A stretch of 5,794 nt of DNA, from assembly GCA_947302185.1 (NCBI GenBank), contig CAMYVI010000171.1, positions 1-5,794 of the forward strand, written 5' to 3'. Positions 1 to 5,477 of this stretch are shown here, in pieces. Under the pieces are notes generated by a model. It made no database searches and was not told the origin of the DNA. It was given only the letters and a program-made list of their open reading frames with translations. The stretch is from an uncultured Lachnospiraceae bacterium. Lineage in GTDB: Bacteria; Bacillota_A; Clostridia; Lachnospirales; Lachnospiraceae. How positions within the stretch are numbered: position 1 is the stretch's first letter; each line of letters opens with the position of its first letter. The position numbers were made by a program, and so were the translations under genes.

Positions 1-23
1 GTGTTAAACTTTTAGAATATGAC

Positions 24-51
24 TTGTCAAAGCAGGATATTAGAGTAAAAT
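24..51 (+). promoter_or_regulatory. Sigma-A type promoter for the marR gene
   Basis: A -35 box TTGTCA (24-29) and a -10 box TAAAAT (46-51) are separated by 16 bases. They match the TTGACA/TATAAT consensus at five of six positions each. Transcription would start near 57-60, giving an untranslated leader of about 52 bases before the ATG at 112. The region is AT-rich, as expected for a promoter. The call rests on sequence match only. Confidence 0.6.
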
Positions 52-62
52 TTAAAACTGAA

Positions 63-86
63 TGTTAACAGATGTTAAATATTAAC
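63..86. promoter_or_regulatory. Candidate MarR operator (TTAA-centred palindromes)
   Basis: TGTTAACA (63-70) is a perfect 8-base palindrome. It is followed by GTTAA-ATA-TTAAC (74-86), an inverted repeat with a 3-base spacer. TGTTAA occurs at 63-68 and 73-78, ten bases apart (about one helical turn), and again at 2-7. The cluster sits just downstream of the predicted -10 box, over and after the likely start site, where a bound dimer would block initiation. MarR proteins commonly bind AT-rich palindromes next to their own gene. Autoregulation is therefore inferred, not shown. Confidence 0.45.
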
Positions 87-111
87 CGTGTGAAAGGTTT
101 GAGTACAGACT

Positions 112-588
112 ATGATAGATTCTTCCCAAACTGAAGCTATTTTAACAGAGTTCTTTATCACGGCATCGAAAGTATCCGAATTGGCGACAAGAGGTATTTA
201 TAAGGCGTTGGCAGATGCACCGGAATGTCATTTTGATATTTTGCAAAAGATATATTGTCTCTCTAAAAAAAGCAGTGATGAGAGCAGCGTAGCCGTTTCT
301 GATTTGGTCCGATTTACCGGATTATCTCCTCAGGCAATTTCAAGAATTCTTCGTGTCCTCGAGAGGGAAGAGTTAATATGTCGAAAATATGATTCAAACG
401 ATCATCGGCGAATACTTATTCAGATTACTGAATCGGGAGAGAATAAGCGGCTTGTGTGTCAAAAGAAATCTGCCGAGTATTTGTATGAGGTCATAAAAGA
501 ATTCGGCGTTGATAATCTCAGGCAGTTGAACGACCTGAACGGAATACTCCTCAGAGCTTTTGAGGCGGTAGAAAATAGTAAGATTTAA
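112..588 (+). CDS. MarR-family winged-helix transcriptional regulator
   Basis: Encodes 158 residues, a usual length for MarR proteins, which act as cytoplasmic DNA-binding dimers and often release DNA when they bind small aromatic or amphiphilic compounds. The N-terminal helices (about 8-50) would form part of the dimer interface. The helix-turn-helix lies at about 59-86, with a recognition helix around SPQAISRILRVLE. The wing follows at about 90-109, with the family DxR signature visible as D97-H-R99 and the usual ITESG ending. The C-terminal helices (110-155) complete the dimerisation domain. The ATG at 112 is the only reasonable start: an in-frame TGA lies at 100-102 and there is no other Met in the protein. 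Its Shine-Dalgarno is poor (GAG at 101-103; AAAGG at 93-97 is 14 bases away), which suggests low expression. It lies directly upstream of, and in the same direction as, an RND pump gene, so the pump is its likely target. The inducing ligand cannot be read from the sequence. Confidence 0.93.
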   Translation: MIDSSQTEAILTEFFITASKVSELATRGIYKALADAPECHFDILQKIYCLSKKSSDESSVAVSDLVRFTGLSPQAISRILRVLEREELICRKYDSNDHRRILIQITESGENKRLVCQKKSAEYLYEVIKEFGVDNLRQLNDLNGILLRAFEAVENSKI

Positions 589-589
589 T
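560..589 (+). promoter_or_regulatory. Possible weak promoter for the RND gene at the end of marR
   Basis: TTGAGG (560-565) and TTTAAT (584-589) are spaced by 18 bases and resemble -35 and -10 boxes. Transcription from here would start near 596 and give the RND gene its own long leader of about 200 bases. The -35 match is mediocre and the site lies inside the marR reading frame, so this is a low-confidence suggestion. Read-through from the marR promoter is the alternative. Confidence 0.22.
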
Positions 590-605
590 CTCTGACGCAG
601 AATTC

Positions 606-623
606 TCGTGACTTAAGTCGTGA
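606..623 (+). promoter_or_regulatory. UUAA-loop hairpin / 10-base palindrome inside the inverted repeat
   Basis: GACTTAAGTC (610-619) is a perfect 10-base palindrome. In RNA the stem extends through two G-U pairs to 606-612 paired with 617-623, closed by a UUAA loop. A second palindrome, AGAATTCT (599-606), lies beside it. At DNA level the pair could instead be a protein-binding site, since it is TTAA-centred like the palindromes upstream of marR, although the flanking bases differ. Which role applies cannot be decided from the sequence. Confidence 0.4.
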
Positions 624-647
624 TATGAATGCGCAAAATGAAACTTG

Positions 648-680
648 TCTCTGAAAGGGAATACAAACCCGCGTCAGAGA
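648..680 (+). promoter_or_regulatory. Alternative hairpin competing with the long inverted repeat
   Basis: TCTCTGA (648-654) repeats the first seven bases of the intergenic part of the left arm (589-595), so it can pair with the same TCAGAGA (674-680). The local hairpin gains a further GGG/CCC stem (657-659 with 668-670) around an 8-base A-rich loop. The two partners of 674-680 are mutually exclusive. The GGG/CCC stem is compatible with either fold and would stack directly on the long helix. Confidence 0.45.
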
Positions 681-702
681 TTAAAGCCTCCGGCGGATCG
701 CA

Positions 703-740
703 GCCGCGCATTAAGGAAGGTGCTTCGCACCATGCGCGGC
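703..740 (+). promoter_or_regulatory. GC-rich bulged hairpin in the RND leader
   Basis: GCCGCGCAT (703-711) pairs perfectly with ATGCGCGGC (732-740). Inside it GGTGC (719-723) pairs with GCACC (727-731) around a TTC loop. The two stems abut directly on the 3' side, while the 5' side carries a 7-base bulge TAAGGAA (712-718). No T-tract follows, so this is not an intrinsic terminator. It most likely folds in the untranslated leader of the downstream RND mRNA. Confidence 0.65.
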
Positions 741-744
741 GCGG

Positions 745-766
745 CAAGAACGCCGAGGCGTTCTTG
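745..766 (+). promoter_or_regulatory. Nine-pair hairpin with CGAG loop before the RND start
   Basis: CAAGAACGC (745-753) and GCGTTCTTG (758-766) form a perfect 9-pair stem with a CGAG loop. It ends 17 bases before the RND Shine-Dalgarno. The following bases are ATAAGAGG, not T-rich, so a terminator role is unlikely. It may insulate or stabilise the 5' end of the pump message, or form part of a larger leader fold with the 703-740 hairpin; CCTC at 687-690 could close both by pairing with GAGG at 771-774. Confidence 0.6.
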
Positions 767-783
767 ATAAGAGGAAGGCCTGT

Positions 784-788
784 AAAGG
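784..788 (+). promoter_or_regulatory. Ribosome binding site of the RND gene
   Basis: AAAGG lies seven bases before the ATG at 796, an ordinary spacing. It fixes the RND start, which also matches the family N-terminus (a short basic segment followed by RPF and the first membrane helix). The site lies outside the strong hairpins and seems accessible. Confidence 0.65.
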
Positions 789-795
789 TATATTT

Positions 796-3700
796 ATGGA
801 GAAATATAGTGTTAAGAGACCATTTACGGTATTGGTGGCAGTCATAGTTGTCATCGTGCTCGGATTTATATCTGTAACACGTATGTCTATGGACTTACTG
901 CCTCAGATTTCCCTGCCGTATCTGATTATAATCACAACTTATCCCGGAGCCAGTCCGGAGAAGGTCGAGGCAGAAATAAGTGAGCCTATGGAGAATGCTC
1001 TCGGAACAGTGTCTAATGTTTCGAATGTATTTTCCGTGAGCTCAGAGAATTTTTCCCTCGTAGAGCTGGAATTCGAAGACGGTACCGATATGGACAGCGC
1101 TATGGTCAAAGTCTCAAGTGCGGTCGATCAGGTATCGGGAAGCCTTCCGGATACAGCCCAGTCGCCCAACATACTTGAAATAAGTATGGATATGATAGCA
1201 ACGATGTATATTGCCGTTGAGCGCGAGGGCTACGACATCTATGACCTGTCTGATTATATTGAAAATGATTTTGTTCCTTACGTTGAAAGACAGGATGGCG
1301 TTGCGTCGGTGACCGAAGTCGGTCTCGTAAAGAAGACTGTCCAGGTAGAATTGAACAAACAGAAAATAAATGATCTGAATGACAGGATCCTTGTGAAGAC
1401 CAGTAATGCACTTGAAGATGCAAGAAAAGCTCTTTCTGACGCTCAGAAACAAGTTGACGACGGGCAGGCGGAACTCGAAAAACAGGAAAAATCATTTGGG
1501 GAAACTCTGGCTTCAGGGTTATTCGGCGCTTTTACCGGAAATGCGGATGAACTGGCAAATAATCTGCAGAACGGAATAGTCGATATGATCAATCAGCTGA
1601 GTGACCTCGGGACCATCCTCGATCAGATATCCGCCGAGGTTGATTATGCTATGGACGGCGCGAGGGCGGACGTCAGAGATGCATATTACAGTGCAGCTGC
1701 CAAAATCGTAAATACATATTACGCATTGCTCAATGCACAGTCTATATATGAAGCGGTGGCTAATGAACTGGTCGTTAATTATTCTCAGATACAACCTGAG
1801 CTTTCTGCAGCTATTGAAGAAGCACAGGTATCTTTGGGCGAGACGGGAAAAGGATTACGCGAAGCAATCGATGCATACAACGAAATAGAAGCGATTGCGA
1901 ACGCGGCCGGAGATACTCTGACTCCGGAAATGCAGGCGCAGTTAAGCAATGCGATTTCACAGGTAATTGCTGCAGGCACGGATTATTCGGCTGCTCAGCA
2001 GGCTTACGCTCAGCTTGTATCAACCATGATGTCTGCTGTTGCCCAGGTCACCCCCGGACTCGAAGATCTTCAGGATGATTTCTATAAAGCAGTGGAAGAT
2101 GCGAATACTGCGGGAGCAGATATCAGTTCCGCCCAGACCGATATGCAGGAAGCACTCAGAAACATGGGTATTTCCATATATCAAGGCGCTTCGGCTTTGG
2201 ATGTAGATCATATTCGCGAACAGCTGGCTCTGGCTCAGGAAGACTTGACGGATGCATATAATCTATATGACGGCAGTTCCATAGCAAGTTTGATGTCTGC
2301 CGTATCCCGCGTCGCTGAACTTATTCCCCGTATTTCTGCGATTATCGGAAGCGTACCTCAGGTGGATACGACCGGATCGTCAGGTGATGTGATCGCGGAC
2401 ATTCAGAACGGCCTGATAGGACTGCAGGACGTAGTTGACAATATTCCCGCTATGCTTGAGGGTCTGCAGGAAGCATTTGCTTCCCTGACACAGGGACAGC
2501 TCGACGCCGCAGTCGCTTTTTCGACGGCAACTACACAGCTGGCAACAGCACAGACACAGCTTGAAGCGGCAAGAGAGCAGTATGAATCAGCCAGAGAGAC
2601 GGCGCTTAAAAATGCGAATGCTGATGCGCTCCTCAAGGCTTCGACCCTCTCGCAGATGATATACGCACAGAATTTTTCCATGCCGGCCGGATATATTGAC
2701 GATGCGAATGACGAGTCCTGGATGCTTCGCGTCGGTGATGAATTTGAAACGAGCAGTGAGATAGCTGACGCACTGCTTGTCGATATGGATGAAATCGGTA
2801 CTATCAGATTATCTGATGTGGCAGATGTAACAATAATTGACAATGCAAATGAAAGTTATGCGAAACTGAACGGTGAGCAGGCTGTCGTACTTAGCATATA
2901 CAAAGGCTCGGCCGCCGGTACAAATGCTGTTTCAAAAGATGTTCGAAAAGCTATTGACGAACTGGAACAGAGAGATCAGGGGCTGCATGTCAGTGTTATG
3001 ATGGATCAGGGATCCTATATTACTTTGATCGTAAATGACATAGTAAAGAGTATGGTACTCGGTGCTTTGCTTGCCATCATCATTCTGGCTGTTTTCCTGA
3101 GGGATGTCAGACCGACAATCCTCGTCGCGATCAGTATTCCGCTTTCGTTGCTTTTTGCAATTGTTCTGATGTACTTCTCAAATCTGTCGCTCAATATCAT
3201 GACGTTGTCCGGACTCTCGCTCGGCATTGGTATGCTTGTTGATAACTCGATAGTAGTAATAGAGAACATTTTCCGCTTAAGAGGACGTGGGGTAACCGCA
3301 CCGAGAGCTGCAGTACAGGGTGCGAAACAGGTCGCAGGCGCGATAACTTCTTCAACCGTAACGACTATCTGTGTATTTTTCCCGATGGTCTTTACATCCG
3401 GCACTGTACATGAACTGCTGGTACCTATGGGACTATCCATTTCGTACTGCCTGGTCGCCTCTCTGATCGTTGCCATGACTGTCGTTCCGGCAGCATCCAG
3501 TACACTGCTTCGCAATATGAATACCAAGGAGAACGGCACGATCAGCAAGATTCAGGACGTGTACGGAAAAACACTGATGTGGTGCCTGGAACATAAGCTG
3601 ATTTCACTTGCCGCCGCAATCGTGCTGCTTATTGTGTGTATCATCCGCCTTGTGACGATGGGTATAGTAGTCCTTCCGGAAATGAACGGAGATGATATTC

Positions 3701-5379
3701 AGGTTTCAATCGTAACTCCTGAGGAGGATTCGCGGGAAGTATCCTATGAGAAGGCCGGACAGATCATGGAGACGATCATGAACGTAGACGGCGTAGGAGA
3801 AGTCGGTGTCATGGATGCCGCCAGTACGACCGGATTGATAGGTAGTTTTTCATCGAATTCGGACGCATACGGCTCATACGTGTGCTATGTAACGCCGGAA
3901 GACGGCGCCTTCACATCCTCAATGGCTGAGCTGGTGGAAAGAATACAGAAAGCGACCGATAAATACGATTCGGAAATCACTGTATCAACCGGCGGTATGA
4001 GTGATATGTCAGCCCTCATGTCTTCGGGCCTTACAATCAATATTTACGGAAATGATCTTGATATGCTTGAAGATATCAGTGAAGACGTCATGGGCTATGT
4101 CGGACAGGTTAAGGGGTTCGACAATATTTCTAACGGCACCGAGGAGAGTGAAAAAACACTTCATCTTGTGATCAATAAGGATAAAGCCATGAAGTACGGT
4201 CTGACCGTGGCACAGATTTATGCTGAAATCAGTCAGAGACTTACGACAAGCGTAACGTCCACGACAATTACAAGTGCCGGAAAGAATCTGGAAGTCGTTA
4301 TAAAGGATACGACCAAAGCGCTGACAAAGGAAAATATCCTGAATATGGAATTTGATACGTCTCAGGCACAGGCAGCCATGGGCGGAGCCCAGGCAGCCTC
4401 GATGGGAGGGGCATCTTCCGGAATGAACGCTTCGGCATTTTCATCCATGTTCGGCAATGATGACGATGAGGAGGAAGAGGAGGAAGAAGAGGAAGATACG
4501 ACCCATTATCTTCGGGAGTTTGCCACTCTCGAGGAGACAACAGCCCTGAGCAGCGTAAGACGAAAGAACCTTACCAGATATATATCCGTGACCGCTGAGA
4601 CTCAGGATGGATATAACACAGAGCTTTTAACACGCGAGCTTACGAAGAAGATGGGGGATTATAAACCGCCGAACGGTTTCCGTGTGGAGATCGAAGGTGA
4701 AAGTACAGAAATCAACAAGATGCTTACACAGATGGTTGAGCTGATGTCAGTTGCGCTTCTGTTCATTTATCTGGTCATGGTTGCCCAGTTCCAGAGTCTC
4801 CTGTCGCCGTTCATAGTGTTGTTCACCATTCCGTTAGCTTTTACCGGAGGCATGATAGGTCTGATAATTGCACGTGAACAGCTCTCCATGCTTTCACTCA
4901 TGGGTTTCCTGATCCTTATGGGAACTGTCGTTAATAACGGTATTGTTTTTGTCGATTATACGAATCAGCTCCGTATGGGCGGTCTGGAAAGAAGATATGC
5001 ACTGGTAGCGACCGGTAAGACACGTATGCGTCCGATTCTGATGACAGCGCTGACCACTATTCTGGCTATGTCAAATATGATCATAGGAAGCGGCATGGGA
5101 AGCCAGATGGGACGGGGGATGGCGATCGTTATTGCCGGCGGTCTTATCTACGCTACATTTATGACCCTATATGTAATCCCGATCATGTACGATCTTCTGT
5201 TCAGACGCCCGCCGCTGGTAGTCGACATCGGTGACGATCTTGACGATGCGCCGGATGACGCGGAAGAGTTCTTAAGAGAGCTTGGGAAAACGGGAATCGA
5301 AGAGGACGGTCCTTATGACGAGGAGGATTATGAGGATTTTGAGGGGGATATAGACTACGATCAGGATGACAATGTTTAA
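796..5379 (+). CDS. RND-family (HAE1/AcrB-like) efflux permease with large extracytoplasmic insertion
   Basis: Encodes 1527 residues; typical AcrB-like permeases have about 1030-1070. These proteins use the proton gradient to expel amphiphiles, drugs or lipids across the cytoplasmic membrane. TM1 lies at about 10-27, after the RPF motif. Porter sequence follows, including YPGASPEKVE and FEDGTDMD, then an insertion (196-611). The first repeat ends with TM2-TM6 (about 749-903). TM4 carries GMLVDNSIVVIEN: D816 matches AcrB Asp407, while Asp408 is Asn817. TM7 (about 936-955) starts the second repeat, whose porter domain has a low-complexity acidic linker (1187-1235). TM8-TM12 span about 1314-1468. 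In TM10 the place of AcrB Lys940 is Asn1380; Arg971 and Thr978 are kept as R1410 and T1417. A 51-residue acidic tail (1477-1527) ends the protein. It follows a marR gene by 207 bases and has no fusion-protein gene beside it, so a one-component pump is inferred. The substrate is unknown. The family call is firm. Confidence 0.96.
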   Translation: MEKYSVKRPFTVLVAVIVVIVLGFISVTRMSMDLLPQISLPYLIIITTYPGASPEKVEAEISEPMENALGTVSNVSNVFSVSSENFSLVELEFEDGTDMDSAMVKVSSAVDQVSGSLPDTAQSPNILEISMDMIATMYIAVEREGYDIYDLSDYIENDFVPYVERQDGVASVTEVGLVKKTVQVELNKQKINDLNDRILVKTSNALEDARKALSDAQKQVDDGQAELEKQEKSFGETLASGLFGAFTGNADELANNLQNGIVDMINQLSDLGTILDQISAEVDYAMDGARADVRDAYYSAAAKIVNTYYALLNAQSIYEAVANELVVNYSQIQPELSAAIEEAQVSLGETGKGLREAIDAYNEIEAIANAAGDTLTPEMQAQLSNAISQVIAAGTDYSAAQQAYAQLVSTMMSAVAQVTPGLEDLQDDFYKAVEDANTAGADISSAQTDMQEALRNMGISIYQGASALDVDHIREQLALAQEDLTDAYNLYDGSSIASLMSAVSRVAELIPRISAIIGSVPQVDTTGSSGDVIADIQNGLIGLQDVVDNIPAMLEGLQEAFASLTQGQLDAAVAFSTATTQLATAQTQLEAAREQYESARETALKNANADALLKASTLSQMIYAQNFSMPAGYIDDANDESWMLRVGDEFETSSEIADALLVDMDEIGTIRLSDVADVTIIDNANESYAKLNGEQAVVLSIYKGSAAGTNAVSKDVRKAIDELEQRDQGLHVSVMMDQGSYITLIVNDIVKSMVLGALLAIIILAVFLRDVRPTILVAISIPLSLLFAIVLMYFSNLSLNIMTLSGLSLGIGMLVDNSIVVIENIFRLRGRGVTAPRAAVQGAKQVAGAITSSTVTTICVFFPMVFTSGTVHELLVPMGLSISYCLVASLIVAMTVVPAASSTLLRNMNTKENGTISKIQDVYGKTLMWCLEHKLISLAAAIVLLIVCIIRLVTMGIVVLPEMNGDDIQVSIVTPEEDSREVSYEKAGQIMETIMNVDGVGEVGVMDAASTTGLIGSFSSNSDAYGSYVCYVTPEDGAFTSSMAELVERIQKATDKYDSEITVSTGGMSDMSALMSSGLTINIYGNDLDMLEDISEDVMGYVGQVKGFDNISNGTEESEKTLHLVINKDKAMKYGLTVAQIYAEISQRLTTSVTSTTITSAGKNLEVVIKDTTKALTKENILNMEFDTSQAQAAMGGAQAASMGGASSGMNASAFSSMFGNDDDEEEEEEEEEDTTHYLREFATLEETTALSSVRRKNLTRYISVTAETQDGYNTELLTRELTKKMGDYKPPNGFRVEIEGESTEINKMLTQMVELMSVALLFIYLVMVAQFQSLLSPFIVLFTIPLAFTGGMIGLIIAREQLSMLSLMGFLILMGTVVNNGIVFVDYTNQLRMGGLERRYALVATGKTRMRPILMTALTTILAMSNMIIGSGMGSQMGRGMAIVIAGGLIYATFMTLYVIPIMYDLLFRRPPLVVDIGDDLDDAPDDAEEFLRELGKTGIEEDGPYDEEDYEDFEGDIDYDQDDNV
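1381..2628 (+). other. Coding segment for ~415-residue helical insertion in the RND permease
   Basis: Residues 196-611 interrupt the first porter domain between sequence matching AcrB NPNELNKFQL (here LNKQKINDLN, 186-195) and the segment resembling AcrB AIKAQN (here QMIYAQN, 620-626). The segment is rich in Ala, Gln, Glu, Asp and Leu. It begins with a heptad-like helix (DARKALSDAQKQVDDGQAEL) and ends with another (TTQLATAQTQLEAAREQYES), as expected for an antiparallel coiled-coil hairpin with further helices between. It has no obvious membrane span and is predicted to lie outside the cell. The boundaries are estimated by eye. Confidence 0.75.
4354..4497 (+). other. Low-complexity Met/Gly/Ala/Ser linker ending in an acidic run (RND residues 1187-1234)
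   Basis: Residues 1187-1221 are nearly all Ala, Gly, Ser, Gln and Met, with Met at 1195, 1203, 1210 and 1218. Residues 1222-1234 are thirteen consecutive Asp or Glu, including nine Glu. The stretch sits in the second porter/docking region, between sequence resembling AcrB after TM7 and the LREFATLEETTALSSVRR motif. It is probably a disordered, extracellular loop. At DNA level it contains an uninterrupted purine run of 29 bases (4468-4496). Confidence 0.8.
5224..5376 (+). other. Acidic C-terminal tail of the RND permease (residues 1477-1527)
   Basis: After the last membrane helix and the basic FRRPP stop-transfer segment, 51 residues follow of which 25 are Asp or Glu and only two are Lys or Arg. 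There is no membrane span or recognisable domain. By the usual RND topology the tail is cytoplasmic. It is probably disordered; a role in interaction, localisation or turnover is possible but not shown. Confidence 0.8.
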
Positions 5380-5417
5380 TCCTGACCTGCTGTCGCCGAA
5401 TGCAGACAATAATAAGA

Positions 5418-5458
5418 GCAGAGGTTGGCTTGCGCCTTCCTCTGCCCTTTTGGTTTTT
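5418..5458 (+). terminator. Intrinsic terminator of the RND gene, possibly bidirectional
   Basis: GCAGAGG (5418-5424) pairs with CCTCTGC (5439-5445). Inside, a symmetric TT/TT internal loop leads to a GGC/GCC stem with a TTGC loop. The plus-strand side is followed by TTTT (5448-5451) and TTTTT (5454-5458), so it should stop transcription from the RND gene 39 bases after its stop codon. On the minus strand the hairpin is followed by TCTTATTATT, a weaker T-rich tract, and lies 33 bases after the mutase stop, so it may serve both convergent genes. Confidence 0.8.
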
Positions 5459-5477
5459 ACAATCTTTCGTTCAGGAA

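Larger units (their letters stand above)
584..685. repeat. Perfect 15-base inverted repeat flanking 72 bases
   Basis: The left arm TTTAATCTCTGACGC (584-598) is exactly complementary to the right arm GCGTCAGAGATTAAA (671-685). The left arm includes the marR stop codon (586-588). In RNA this would form a long closing helix (P1) around a 72-base interior that itself contains hairpins. No T-tract follows the right arm, so it is not a standard terminator. A second reading is a 102-base MITE-like element with 15-base terminal repeats, but no clear target-site duplication is visible at the edges (AAGA before, GCCT after). Confidence 0.8.

Noticed and set aside
584..685. A known riboswitch class (for example guanidine, Mn or PRPP types)
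   Set aside because: I could not recognise the conserved core of any class I know in this leader, so no class is assigned; an Rfam scan would decide.
745..766. Nine-pair hairpin as an intrinsic terminator of marR
   Set aside because: No run of T follows the stem; the next bases are ATAAGAGG.
629..847. 72-codon open frame in the intergenic gap
   Set aside because: It has no Shine-Dalgarno, runs through the inverted repeat and both hairpins, overlaps the RND start in another frame, and its translation resembles no family I recognise. A short leader peptide is not excluded but not supported.
1106..1495. Minus-strand open frames opposite the RND gene (also 1519-2211, 2403-2843, 3015-3548, 4298-4540)
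   Set aside because: They are antisense shadows of a continuous, clearly conserved permease frame, without binding sites or recognisable protein features.
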